A DNA stretch of 64,000 bases from positions 1,116,001 through 1,180,000 of the forward strand of contig CP076021.1 in the NCBI GenBank assembly GCA_018622495.1. The letters are read 5' to 3'. The DNA comes from Mycoplasmatota bacterium. GTDB taxonomy: Bacteria > Bacillota_I > Bacilli_A > Acholeplasmatales > Acholeplasmataceae. Numbering within the stretch: position 1 is the first letter of the stretch; each line of letters begins with the position of its first letter. Position numbers and translations under genes: made by a program. Below, in pieces: positions 36,637 to 47,565 of the stretch. The notes beneath the pieces are model-generated. The model was given only the letters and a program-made list of their open reading frames with translations, ran no database searches and was not told where the DNA came from.

Positions 36637-39600
36637 TTATTGTACTGTTATTGTATCTAAGAATATTCTTGAACTTGATGTTTCAAATTGATCATATAAG
36701 AACATAATAGTTACAACTTCATTATTCCAATTTGATAAATCATAATTACCAACTAAATTATCTGTATTATAACCACCAGGTAATACTTGATATATGCCTG
36801 TTTCTTGATTTGTTAATATTGTTTCGTTTCCTTCACTATCAATAACTTTTACAGCGAAGTGTGCAGCACCTGAGTCAGTACCAGCTACGAATCCTAAGTT
36901 TTGATTTTCTCCAAGTAATACAGTGATTTGAATATAACTATTAGCTTCTAAATCTTCAGTATCCCCATCTTCACCACTTAATACAACAGCTGCTTGAATA
37001 CCATCACAATCTCCGCCTGCTAAACAAATATTCCAATTACCATCAACATCTTTATTTAATACTGCATGATTAGAATCTCCCATATCTGAAGAACTCACTT
37101 CAAAATCATTAAGTTCAAATAATGTAGCAAATTTATATGTTACACCTGTTGAAGCATCAATGTATTGTGGTGTTTCTACAACTGTTAACGTATATATTGC
37201 AGTTACACTTTCTTGATCAACTGATGTCACTGTAATCACATGATCACCAAGTATTGCACCTTCAGATAGGCTTACTAAACCATTTTCATCAATTGTGATA
37301 CCCATATCATCAGCAACACTAAATGTTACTCTAGGATCAGTTGCATCTTCTGGATTAACACTAACTTCTAGTTGAAATTGTTGTCCACCATAATATGAAC
37401 CGCTATTTTCTGTAAGTACTATATCAGTAACGTCTACATGAGCCATTTCTACAGCTGATATATTCACAATTAATTCTACTTTATCAACTTCACTACCTAA
37501 TGCATTATAAATAACTTTAAGTTCAGCATCACCACGTCCAACAACTGTTAATAAATTATTAGCTAATGTAATAACTCCATTTTCAGAATCTACAAGTTCA
37601 TAACTTACATCATTATTTACATGACTTGTGTTAAGTGCTGGATAAATTCCCCAAATATAGAACATTGGATCAGGATCACTGCTACTATTAGCTAAGAAAA
37701 TAGAAGTTGTTGAAAGCATAAGACTTTCACCTAATTCACCACCATAAACTAATGTCATAGGTTGATAGACACCTTCAATAAATGCTTGCTCAGTATATGC
37801 ATTATATAACGTGCTCCAATTTGAACCCACTAAATCAATTTGATTGCTAAATGCAGCTCTCATATCATATAAATCAGCTATTGTTGGTGCAACTTCTTCA
37901 GATAATGCCATATCTCTTAAGTGTAGATATGCACCTGCACCACTATCACTATATTTCGGCCAATCTCCATTATTTTGTAAACTACCTGTTTGTTCAATGA
38001 TAATGACGATATCACTATCTTGATACATTGAAATATCTAAACTAATATCAAAGAATGTCGCATCTTGTTTCCATCTGTTTGTTACTGTAGTCCAACCAAT
38101 GAGTTCATCTACTTGTGTAGTTTCACCAAGTGTAATTACTCTTACTCTAAAATTAGTACTTTCTAATATACGATCATCATCATGTGATCTAACTTTAAAT
38201 GTAAATGAGTTAATTGCACTATCTACATGAACTTTTGTCCAAACCATATTAATTGGTTCTTCAAAATTAGCTGATGTTGAATGACCTTCTAACACGATTC
38301 TTCCTGTACCATCAGTGAAATCAGCTATTTTTGATCCACCATGATTATGATTTACTGTTTTTGCAACCCAATCAGTTAACACAGTAACATCCGTATTCCA
38401 TACAACTTCAGTTGAAGCTACTTTGTTATCAACTTCACTTTGGTTTAATAGAACGCCTTCAGCAATTAATCCCATTTCATCAAATGCACTAACAACAACT
38501 GTGAAAGTAATCGCAAGTTCAACATTCCCTTGAGGTGTAACTGTAATATTTGATGTACCTTCAGCAATAAATGATAATACACCATCTTCATTAATAGTTA
38601 CACTATCTCCATCAACTTCTGCTAACCATGATTGATCACTTGCACCATCATTATATTCAAATACAAGTTGAACATCGCTATCAGTCATATCAATTTCTTT
38701 ACCATATGCATCAGTATATGTTCCAATTGTTGCATTAATTGTATCATTATTTGCTATACCATTGATGCCAAACATTGTTAATTCTGTATTTTCTTCAACT
38801 GTTAATAAGTAAGTTTGAGTTATTTCTGTATTATCTACAGCATATGCAGTAATAGTATAATCTCCAACTGGTGTAGTTTTATCTATTGAAACTAAACCAT
38901 TTGCATCCACACTTACGCCTTGTCCTGCAGGAGATACGCTATAAGTTAAACGTTTATCTGTTGCATTTGAAGGTGACACAACTGAAACTAATTCAAAAGA
39001 TGCACCTTGTCCATATGTACCTGAATCTTCTCCAAGTTCAAATGATTTAACCGGTGTATATTGATTAATCCATATACCTTTAATATGAAGTTCACCATTA
39101 TTTTCAGTTTCTGTTAATCTTTGTTCAATGACTAATGCTACTGTTTGACCTTTAACTTCATCAGGAATAACAATATCATTGTATCTATTAGATCCATTTA
39201 TTGTTGTTAAGTCTATTCAATCTTGTAAGACATAAACAGTTTTATCACTTGTAACCATAACGATTCTAAATTGATTGTGAACTTTATCGTTATTTCCTAT
39301 AACTGCTTCCATTGTTGTTGCTTCAGCACCAATAGCTACTTTATTCCAAACAAGTGCTGTTGTTTTATTGATATCTCCAAAACCTTCATTTACACGAGAT
39401 TCTAAGTCTATACCATATACTCTATCAGCAGTACCTAAATAAAATATTTTTTGATTTCCATCATCACTATTTTCACCACGTACTGAATTTGTTTGCATTT
39501 GAACAACTTGCCATTCTAAGAGCAATGGTCTTGTTGCTAAATTATCAGGATTATCATCAAAATTCCAATCAGATCTATCACTTACATCTAAGTTTTCAAA

Positions 39601-40770
39601 ATCAGATGCCAAAATACCTGCATATAATGAATCTTCAACAACGACTTCAATCGTAATTGATACTTCTGGATTTGTAAAACTCTTAACAGTAACAACAGTT
39701 GTTCCTGCACTTAAAGCTTCGTAACTACCATCAGCATTAAATGTCACAATACCTTCAACACTGTATTCAAACAATAACATATCATTTGATGCAGTTTCAG
39801 GTAATGTTGTAAAACTTAAATTATATAGTGATGGCCAATATGTCATATCTTCAACTGCTTGTCCAGCACCTGGGCCAGCAGTACCTGCAATAAGACCATC
39901 TTTTCTAGCTAATTCTTCTTCTAACATATCCCATTGAGTTCCAACTGCTGTTTTCATAATGTAATCAGTTTCTGTTCCAACTAAAAGTACATCAGTTGCT
40001 ATTGATTCAACTGGAGTAAATTCAAGAATACTTACCTCTATATAAACAACAGTACCACTGCCATCTTGAGCTTCACCTTTAATATAGCCAGTACCAGTTT
40101 CAGCAAGAGCTTCTACAGAAATTTTAGTAACACTTGAACTAACTAAATCAATAACTTTTGTATCGGTAGATTCCAAGTCAACTAATGTATCATCAACTTT
40201 TTTCATTAAACTCCAAGTTATTGCTTTATTTGAAGTTTTTTGAGGTGATACACTGAAACTGAAATCTAAAGTTTGTGTATATGAAACTTCAGCAATAAAT
40301 GGATCTTCAAGTGTTCCAGAACCAGTTAATAATGGGAAGTTAATAGATTCCATCATATCCACCGTAGTTTCTTCTGCTACAACTACTTTAACAAAAATTT
40401 CTAAGTCCACATCAACTGGAGCTACTCTTACATAATATGTTCCTAGTGCCACAGCTTTAATATCTAGCTTTGAATTATCAGAACTTGATAAAATTTGAAT
40501 ACCGGTTGTATCTTCAGCTCCTAAAACTTCAAATGATTCACCAACCATTTTAACGTAATCAAATTTAAATGAGACATCATCACCTGTAACTTCTATTTCA
40601 GATGATATAGTTTCGTCTAATGCCATCTCTAATGTGAATGGATCTACAATCGTTCCTTCACCAGTCAATCCTGGTATATCAATTTTTTCGACTACAGTAT
40701 CAATGTCGCCACAAGCTACCATAAAAATTGATAAAACCAACAAAACAAATACTAAAGAAAACTTTTTCAA
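36637..40770 (-). pseudogene. Giant Ig-like (Big_2) lipoprotein interrupted by an in-frame TGA
   Basis: The frame runs 1377 codons from TTG 40770 (AGGAGG upstream) to 36637. It has lipoprotein signal MKKFSLVFVLLVLSIFMVAC. Several Big_2-type bacterial Ig repeats follow (PVKSFELG..GQGASFELVSVVSPSNATDKRLTYSVSP, VSIDKTTPVGDYTITAYAVD, VSLSEGAILGDHVITVTSVD). A TGA at 39217-39219 breaks it after VYVLQD; the same frame continues IDLTTINGSNRYNDIV. QD-W-IDL would fit the WxxLxT style of neighbouring repeats, so TGG to TGA is likely. It is the first gene after the promoter and probably a surface glycan-binding anchor. Confidence 0.8.
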
Positions 40771-40787
40771 TATATTCCTCCTATTTT

Positions 40788-40896
40788 TTAGAAAACCGGT
40801 TTTTCATGTGTTAAAAAAATAAACTCCCTAAAACACTAACACGAAACCGCTTCCAATCTTCAAAGCAATTTTAACAAACCCCAATACATTTGTCAA
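40788..40896 (-). promoter_or_regulatory. Promoter and LacI-type operators of the carbohydrate operon
   Basis: On the minus strand TTGACA (40891-40896), a 17-bp spacer and TAAAAT (40868-40873) form a near-consensus promoter. Downstream lie GGAAGCGGTTTCGTG (about 40842-40856) and the perfect palindrome AAAACCGGTTTT (about 40793-40804), both with a central CG as in LacI-family operators. The second sits in the leader just before the SD. Repression by the locus's own LacI-type protein is the natural reading. Confidence 0.75.
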
Positions 40897-40941
40897 CAAA
40901 TTAATTCATTTTCTGTCTATATTGGAAAAAATATAAAATAA

Positions 40942-40978
40942 AGAATCCACAATTAAATACATTTTAACTGCAGATTCT
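40942..40978 (-). terminator. Terminator after rlmD
   Basis: An imperfect stem AGAATC...GATTCT extended by TTTAA pairing, then a T-rich run on the minus strand. It separates rlmD from the downstream carbohydrate promoter. Confidence 0.65.
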
Positions 40979-40986
40979 CTTATTAA

Positions 40987-42354
40987 TTAATCTCTTTTTA
41001 ATGTTAAAAGTGATACACTTTCAACTAATGCTGTTTGTGGAAACATATCAAAAGGTATTGTTGTTTCTAAAACATATTTTTTCATCAGTAATTTTAGATC
41101 TTTTGCAAGTGTTGAAGGATTACAAGACCCATAAACAATACGTTTAGGAAGTGATTCTAACACGAGATCTATTGTTTCTTTACCAAGGCCTGTACGCGGC
41201 GGATCAAAAAACATCACATCAATTTTTTTCTTTCTAAGCCCTGATAATGCACGTTTAAATGTTGATTGTAAGACAACTACATTATCAATGTTATTTTTCT
41301 TTAAACTCATTCTTGCACTTTCACAAGAATCCTTATCAACTTCAATCGCATAAACTTTTTTACATGATGATGCTATATAGTGACTAATAGGAGCGGTACC
41401 TGCATATGCATCTAATGCTGTTTCAAATCTTCTTAGTTTTGCTAATTCAAGCATTTTTAAATAAAATTGATGTGCTTGAGGTGGATTTAATTGAAAAAAG
41501 GCTTCTGGTTTTAATTCAAATTTAAAATCATTTAAACTTTCATTAATTGTTGATTTTCCTGCAATCACGCGCAGTGTTTCATTAAAGAATCCTACACGTT
41601 GATATCTTTTTTCCATCACTTCAAATACAGATTTTACAAAAGGTTGTTCCTTCATTAAATCTTTAGCTAAATTGTTTAATTTATCATGTTTTCTTAATAC
41701 GTAAAAAGTGACTTGAATTTCATCAAGACTTGTAATTCTGGCAATAACAGTTAGAATATTTCCTTTTTTTGATCTTTCATCAAGACCTTTAATTTGATAT
41801 TTAGACATTAAACCTAGAATACTAGCAACAACTTCATTTAATTTTGGGTCATGAATAGGACATGCATCCATTTCAATAAAATCTCTAGAGTTTGCTGCAT
41901 ACATACCAGCATGGTTTGTTTTACCATCATATCTCATAGGAATAGATATCTTTTGACGATATCCTTTTTCTTGTTTAGAACGCACTGTATCTTTAATGAT
42001 ATCTTTTGGAAGATTGCGATGTGTATAACGATTAAATGCTTCATCCAATATATTCTTTTTCACAACAGCAACTTCATCGGATGCTAAATGCTGTAACTGA
42101 CATCCACCACATTCATGGTAAATTGGACAAAATGGTTCTATTCTATGTTCACTTACTTTTTTAGTTTCAATTACTTTCGCAATGATGCGATTAGGAAACA
42201 CTTCTGTTACTTCAACATCAACATTTTCTACAGGTAATGCATATGGAACAAATACAGCCATACGTTCATAATAACCAATACCTTCTCCATTGATACCTAT
42301 ATTTTTAATATTTATATTTAGTTTTTGACCAACTTCAAATGTATGCTTCATCAT
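40987..42354 (-). CDS. rlmD: 23S rRNA (uracil-C5)-methyltransferase, RlmD/RumA family
   Basis: The 455-aa protein has a TRAM RNA-binding domain (residues 1-65), a 4Fe-4S cysteine cluster (PFCPIYHECGGCQLQHL near 75-91 and DACPIHD near 163), a SAM-binding domain (ALDAYAGTAPISHYIAS near 311) and the catalytic region FFDPPRTGLGKE with VYGSCNPSTLAKDL, the Cys being the nucleophile. It methylates a uridine in 23S rRNA (or tRNA U54 in some relatives). AAGGTGA precedes the ATGATG start; the second ATG is equally possible. Confidence 0.88.
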   Translation of the reverse strand: MMKHTFEVGQKLNINIKNIGINGEGIGYYERMAVFVPYALPVENVDVEVTEVFPNRIIAKVIETKKVSEHRIEPFCPIYHECGGCQLQHLASDEVAVVKKNILDEAFNRYTHRNLPKDIIKDTVRSKQEKGYRQKISIPMRYDGKTNHAGMYAANSRDFIEMDACPIHDPKLNEVVASILGLMSKYQIKGLDERSKKGNILTVIARITSLDEIQVTFYVLRKHDKLNNLAKDLMKEQPFVKSVFEVMEKRYQRVGFFNETLRVIAGKSTINESLNDFKFELKPEAFFQLNPPQAHQFYLKMLELAKLRRFETALDAYAGTAPISHYIASSCKKVYAIEVDKDSCESARMSLKKNNIDNVVVLQSTFKRALSGLRKKKIDVMFFDPPRTGLGKETIDLVLESLPKRIVYGSCNPSTLAKDLKLLMKKYVLETTIPFDMFPQTALVESVSLLTLKRD

Positions 42355-42411
42355 TCACCTTTTCTTTCAATATTATTCTATGTGAGAACTATCTAAAAGT
42401 AAAGGAAATTA

Positions 42412-42438
42412 ACAAAAAAGACAACATAATTGTTGTCT
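42412..42438 (-). terminator. Terminator after the LLM oxidoreductase gene
   Basis: AGACAACA / TGTTGTCT stem over a short AT loop, with six Ts on the minus strand. Confidence 0.85.
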
Positions 42439-42442
42439 CATG

Positions 42443-43495
42443 TCATAAATTATTTTTTAACGCGCTTTTTAGTTCAGGAATCACTATTTCACCATAAAGC
42501 TTGATGCTTTCTAAAGTGATGTCATGTGGCATAATTGATCCTGGCGTATGTAGTATAAATCGTTGGATATCTAGATGTTTAATCACCTGATAGATTCTAT
42601 TTTTAATATTTTCCGGTGTACCTATAAATAAGTGTCCTTGTTTGATACTTTCTAAATATGATGCATATGTTAATTGATTACCCCAACCACGTTCTTGTCC
42701 TATTTTTTCAAATTGAGCTTTTGTAGCAGGATAATATAATTTATGGATACTTTCTACATCATTTGTTACAAGACCATGTAAAGCAACACTTATCTCCATA
42801 TTTTCAATTGGATGTCCAGAATCCATATAAGTTTTCTTATATAAATCAATAAGCACTTTAAATCTCAGCGGATCACCACCAATAATAGCAAAAACTATAG
42901 GTAATCCTAGTTTTGCAGCGCGTACAACAGAATCATAAGAACCCCCTACACCTACTGAAATTTTTAAATCATATGGATCTCTAGGATAAACAGTCACATG
43001 CTCTAATTTTTGACGATGCTTTCCTTCCCAATTTAAATTTTCATGTTGTCTAATATTTAATAATAAATCTAATTTTTCAGAAAAAAGCATATCATAATCC
43101 TTTAAATCATAACCAAACAATGGAAATGATTCAACAAAAGATCCTCTACCTGCCATAATTTCGGCACGACCATTTGAAATAATATCAAGTGTAGAAAACT
43201 GTTCATATAAGCGAACAGGATCTTCACTAGATAAAACTGTAACAGCTGTACCTAGTTTAATCTGTTTTGTTATCGTTGCTGCTGCAGATAAAATAGTGAT
43301 GGGACTGGTAGCTGCATAATCATGACGATGATGTTCACCTATACCAAAATAATCAATATTTAATTGATCTGCAAGCTTTATTTCTTCTAAAGCATTTTTT
43401 ATTCTTTGTTGTGATGAAATCATCCCCGATGTTTCATCAAGTCCTGTTTCTAAAAAAGTCATTAAACCAAATTGAATTTCTTTCATATTTATCAC
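42443..43495 (-). CDS. Luciferase-like (LLM) flavin-dependent oxidoreductase
   Basis: The 350-aa protein is a TIM-barrel bacterial-luciferase-family monooxygenase. FGLMTFLETG at the start, GIGEHHRHDYAATSPITILSAAA near 47-69, IKLGTAVTVLSSEDPVRLYEQFSTLDIISNGRAE near 75-108 and ISVGVGGSYDSVVRAAKLGLPI near 180 are typical. The substrate is unknown. An in-frame second Met (MKEIQFGL) is an alternative start. It lies 74 nt downstream of the CdaR-type gene behind a terminator, so it is its own unit. Confidence 0.88.
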   Translation of the reverse strand: MINMKEIQFGLMTFLETGLDETSGMISSQQRIKNALEEIKLADQLNIDYFGIGEHHRHDYAATSPITILSAAATITKQIKLGTAVTVLSSEDPVRLYEQFSTLDIISNGRAEIMAGRGSFVESFPLFGYDLKDYDMLFSEKLDLLLNIRQHENLNWEGKHRQKLEHVTVYPRDPYDLKISVGVGGSYDSVVRAAKLGLPIVFAIIGGDPLRFKVLIDLYKKTYMDSGHPIENMEISVALHGLVTNDVESIHKLYYPATKAQFEKIGQERGWGNQLTYASYLESIKQGHLFIGTPENIKNRIYQVIKHLDIQRFILHTPGSIMPHDITLESIKLYGEIVIPELKSALKNNL

Positions 43496-43524
43496 CTATA
43501 ACTATTTTAAATGTTTATATGAAT

Positions 43525-43571
43525 AAAAACAAAGTATATGCCTTATATAAGGGTGCATACTTTGTTTTTTT
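43525..43571 (-). terminator. Terminator after the CdaR-type gene
   Basis: AAAACAAAGTAT / ATACTTTGTTTT stem with an inner CTTATATAAG palindrome and Ts on both sides. Confidence 0.8.
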
Positions 43572-44676
43572 ATTTATTATCTAATTGAAGTGCAATATAT
43601 AACTTAATTAAATCATTTAAGTCTCTTGGGTTATACCCTGTTAATGTTTGAATTTTATTTAATCTATATTGCATGGTATTCTTATGAATAAAAAGTTTTT
43701 CACTTGCTTGATTAATCGAGCCATTGGATTCTATATAAATATTAATAATATTTTTAATTTCTTGTTTTTCTTTTTCATCTACATTTTTTAATATTCTAGC
43801 TGCATAATCATGATTCATTGCATTAGAAATACCTTTAAATAAAAATTCAAGTGATGAACCATCAAATTGTTCGATATCTTCTTGATTATGAGCATGATGC
43901 AAATCAAGAACGACAGATGCTTGTTTATAACTGTGTGGAAAGTCATGTATAGACTTTATTTCTTCAGATATAGCAACTTTCATACTTACTTTATATTTAT
44001 GTTCAACATATGATTTAACATGCTTAAAATCTCTTTTAAGTGTTTCAACATCTTTTTCTTGTGATAACATAAGAAATCTATTTTCATGACGTGCAAGTAA
44101 ATCATGAAAATTAATTCTTTTTTCTATACTATTATATATTTTATTACTTAGCTCAATATTTTGTTCATCAAAATGATCTAGTTCAGCCATTAAAAAATAA
44201 TGATATTCGTAAATGTCAAATCCTAATTCTTGCATTTTCATTAAAAATATTTCAGCATTAAAGTTTTCTTTTGATACTAGTTCCATAATGACACGATTAT
44301 TTTCACGTCTAAATTGCTTTTGTGTATTTAAATAGTTTTCTTTAACAAGTATTTCACTCATTTTAACGATAACATTAGAAAATTGTATGATTTGCTTAAT
44401 CTCACCTGTAATTCCAACAACTGCAACCAAATGATCTTCTAAAAAAACTGGTAAATTAATACCTTTTTTTGCTCCATTATACTGTTCATCATTTTCAATA
44501 ATTAATGGTTGAAGATTTTTAGCAACAATAAAAGCACCTTCATGATAATCTCCAATTCTTGATTCATCAGAACTTGCAATAATGGTACCATCTGGTGATA
44601 TAAAATTTATATCTTCTTTAATGACAGATTTTAAATTATTAACAATTGTTTGGGCTTGTCTTTTACTAATTTCCAT
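43570..44676 (-). CDS. CdaR-family sugar-diacid/glycerate-responsive regulator
   Basis: The 368-aa protein has an N-terminal sugar-diacid recognition domain (about residues 5-135, AQTIVNNLKSVIKEDINFISPDGTIIASSDESRIGDYHEGA), a middle GGDEF-like linker domain, and the C-terminal HTH_30 domain (INQASEKLFIHKNTMQYRLNKIQTLTGYNP near 325-355). Known members sense galactarate, glucarate or D-glycerate and activate glycerate kinase and transport genes. A glycerate-kinase locus lies 3 kb away on the same strand, so it is a candidate regulator for it. Confidence 0.88.
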   Translation of the reverse strand: MEISKRQAQTIVNNLKSVIKEDINFISPDGTIIASSDESRIGDYHEGAFIVAKNLQPLIIENDEQYNGAKKGINLPVFLEDHLVAVVGITGEIKQIIQFSNVIVKMSEILVKENYLNTQKQFRRENNRVIMELVSKENFNAEIFLMKMQELGFDIYEYHYFLMAELDHFDEQNIELSNKIYNSIEKRINFHDLLARHENRFLMLSQEKDVETLKRDFKHVKSYVEHKYKVSMKVAISEEIKSIHDFPHSYKQASVVLDLHHAHNQEDIEQFDGSSLEFLFKGISNAMNHDYAARILKNVDEKEKQEIKNIINIYIESNGSINQASEKLFIHKNTMQYRLNKIQTLTGYNPRDLNDLIKLYIALQLDNK

Positions 44677-44882
44677 AATTAACCTTCTTGCTTTTAATAT
44701 ATATATTATAACATATTTATTGCTCCCAAAAATATCTTATAATATTTTTAAATAGATAGTTCAAATTATATTTTTAGTATTTTGATTATTTAATATTTGA
44801 ATTTAAATTTTTACTTTAACTATTTTAATAAGTACTATATAATATAAATAAAACTTAAAGGTATCTACGGGGGTATTTTACG
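44677..44882. other. Divergent intergenic region
   Basis: It is extremely AT-rich and should hold promoters of the CdaR-type gene and the 884-aa lipoprotein gene. A TATAAT-like box lies about 40 nt before the plus-strand gene. I see no clear operator. Confidence 0.4.
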
Positions 44883-47537
44883 ATGTTAAAAAAAATATTA
44901 TCAATAGCTTGGATTTTTTTATTGTTCATTTTGATTTCATGTGATGATACTAAAGATAATGATGAAATGACCTATCAATATAGTTATGAGCTTACAAAAT
45001 ATAATTATGATGAATATCTTACTTTTTCATTTCATGATTTAGGTACGACCTCTGAAGAACATTCAATTACAGCAAAATTCAAACCCATTAATGAAGGTGA
45101 TTATTTCAACGATGTTGATGTTTCTTTATTGCTTGAAGTTAGAAATGAATTACCTAGTTTTAGCAAAAATTACTTTGTCACCAAAGATATCACACTAACA
45201 GGTCTTAATGAAACAACTGTTGATGTCACCTATTCTTCTTTTAACACACTTTATGATGTAACAATTAAAGATATATCAGGTACGATTAAAACCAATGTTT
45301 CTCATGAATTAAATATAGAGAATAGTGAAAAGATTGAACAACAATTATTTGATCAAATTAACAAAGTGACAATAGATAGAAATGCTTATAAATTAAAAAC
45401 TAGAGTGGCTTTTAAAAGTGGTAATATTGAATCAGTTGCTAACAGTGAATCATTATACCAAGAAACACCATATTACTTTGCTGAAAAATTTGATGACGGT
45501 TCAGGTTTTTATATAAGTGAAGAAGATGATTCATATCAAATGTATGAATTCGGCACTTATGATTATCAATCTTTTTATCGTTTAATTGGAAATTTTGAAA
45601 ATACTGATGATATTGATGACATACCTTTTCCTATAGAAGAAAATATCAATTATTATTACACATATGAAAATGATATCTATTATGTTACCTCAAGTTATCA
45701 AGAATTATTCTCATCGGTTTATGATGATCAATCAATAATTGATGAGATTCAAGATAATTTATTAGATGATGAAATAACTTTATCAATTGAGATAAACGAT
45801 CAAACAATTATTGAAAAAATTTATATGGAAACAACAACTGGTTATATAGATATCACAATGACATTTACTTTTGATGATATAACACCATATTCTATGACTT
45901 CAAAACAATTAATGCCTCCAAATAATCCGGCATACATATCTGAATTTACTGACATTACAGAGAAACAAACAAATCAATTATATGTTAATGCCACACCAAA
46001 TTATTATTTAACAGAACTTGAAGGTGGTATCTATGCATTAGATTTAGACAGTTCTTATGATATGACATTATATGATTTAGACGGTAACGTTGTTGAATTA
46101 CAAGAAACAGACAACACTTTCTTAAATGAAGAACATGATAACATTTATGATATTGATGAAGGCATTTATATCGTTATAATATATGGCGATATTAGTTCAA
46201 TTCATTTTTATGATTTTCAACTCATAAATCTCACTCAAACTTATGATACGATTATCGATATTGATAACCCACATGAGCTTAATGAAAATCAAATAAATGT
46301 TGAAATAGAAGGCGCTTATGATTATGTACTTTATGCTTATGATGCACCAACTGGTGGATTATTAACTTTTTCTACTTCTTCAACTAATTCAATTGAAATA
46401 CTTTCAAGAAGCGAAACAAAAATATTCAGTGCTTATGATGTAAGCCAAAAAGATGGTGTTACAAATATATTTTTAACACCTGGAATGAATTACATTCTCT
46501 TAAGTAGTGAAGTTGCAGAAACTATCACTTTTCAAATTGAGCATCATGGTTCTTCAGTAATTGATGGCATGACATTAACAGAACAATACCAAGATGATTA
46601 TATGGTCACATATGATTATTTCACTATCTATTTATCATATGAAATGGTTGAACAAGGAAATTTAGTTTTAAATTTGATATCTGATGATATGCTTTCTAAT
46701 AACCGCACTAGTTATAGTGCTCAAATATGGTCTTTAAACACTTTTGATCAATGGGATCTCATCAACAGTTTTAATATTGAGAATTTGGAAGCCAGCATAT
46801 ATTTACTCGAAGGAAATTATAAAATACGCATATTAGGAAAAGCCAGTTTAAAAGTAAAAGGTTATTTCGAGGATGTCGATGAGAAAATATATGAAGAAAT
46901 TTTTCCAATTACTATAGATGATATTGAGGCATATAAAAAAAATATACTGCTTGATGATTATCAAAGATTTGTTCAATATCCTTATCAAGAAAAATATATT
47001 TCTTTTACGTTAACAGAAAATGAATTTATATATATTGATTCTCCTTATAATCCTTATCGTTTACTTGATGCTTTTGAACAACCATATGACCTATATCCTT
47101 TTGGTTCTAATGTTATACATTTAGAAGCTGGTACTTATTATTTATATTTTGGAAAGAAATTATCTTTTGGACTATCTAGCATTGTCTTAAATGTTGGTAT
47201 AGTAAGTGATCCTTTAGTGATAAATGATGATTATCCAACTTATTTAAATCAATATGAAATCATTAACGAAGAACCTGTATCTATTAAAAAAGATTATTTT
47301 AATGATATTGATATATTAAAATATAATGCTTCTGATGACATGACTTTAACGATTGAGTTATCAGCAAAACTATATACAATTATTTATGATACGGAAGGTA
47401 ATGCGATACATAGTACCTTCGATAAAATTTATGATGTGAATTTAAAAGCTGGCACATATTTAATATACATTTGCTACGATGGTGATTTAAAAGTAGGCAC
47501 TTCATATACATTAAATTTAACTAGTGTTGAAACTTAG
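44883..47537 (+). CDS. Large lipoprotein of unknown function
   Basis: The 884-aa protein has lipoprotein signal MLKKILSIAWIFLLFILISC. The mature protein is acidic, Tyr- and Asp-rich, with recurring segments ending in LEAGTYYLYF, LKAGTYLIYI, YDIDEGIYIVII and LTPGMNYILL. These resemble the edge strands of PPC-type beta domains, so several copies of a beta-sandwich are likely. No catalytic motif was recognised. GGGGGTATTTTACG precedes the ATG, a weak SD. It is alone on the plus strand between minus-strand loci. Confidence 0.6.
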   Translation: MLKKILSIAWIFLLFILISCDDTKDNDEMTYQYSYELTKYNYDEYLTFSFHDLGTTSEEHSITAKFKPINEGDYFNDVDVSLLLEVRNELPSFSKNYFVTKDITLTGLNETTVDVTYSSFNTLYDVTIKDISGTIKTNVSHELNIENSEKIEQQLFDQINKVTIDRNAYKLKTRVAFKSGNIESVANSESLYQETPYYFAEKFDDGSGFYISEEDDSYQMYEFGTYDYQSFYRLIGNFENTDDIDDIPFPIEENINYYYTYENDIYYVTSSYQELFSSVYDDQSIIDEIQDNLLDDEITLSIEINDQTIIEKIYMETTTGYIDITMTFTFDDITPYSMTSKQLMPPNNPAYISEFTDITEKQTNQLYVNATPNYYLTELEGGIYALDLDSSYDMTLYDLDGNVVELQETDNTFLNEEHDNIYDIDEGIYIVIIYGDISSIHFYDFQLINLTQTYDTIIDIDNPHELNENQINVEIEGAYDYVLYAYDAPTGGLLTFSTSSTNSIEILSRSETKIFSAYDVSQKDGVTNIFLTPGMNYILLSSEVAETITFQIEHHGSSVIDGMTLTEQYQDDYMVTYDYFTIYLSYEMVEQGNLVLNLISDDMLSNNRTSYSAQIWSLNTFDQWDLINSFNIENLEASIYLLEGNYKIRILGKASLKVKGYFEDVDEKIYEEIFPITIDDIEAYKKNILLDDYQRFVQYPYQEKYISFTLTENEFIYIDSPYNPYRLLDAFEQPYDLYPFGSNVIHLEAGTYYLYFGKKLSFGLSSIVLNVGIVSDPLVINDDYPTYLNQYEIINEEPVSIKKDYFNDIDILKYNASDDMTLTIELSAKLYTIIYDTEGNAIHSTFDKIYDVNLKAGTYLIYICYDGDLKVGTSYTLNLTSVET

Positions 47538-47565
47538 AAAAATAAATTAATATTAAATTCATAAA

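Noticed and set aside
39217-39219. Genetic code 4 (TGA as Trp) for the whole genome
   Set aside because: Several genes end naturally with TGA, including the ATGA overlap at 18643-18646 and the ends at 9085, 22856 and 42443, and the other two nonsense breaks are TAA.
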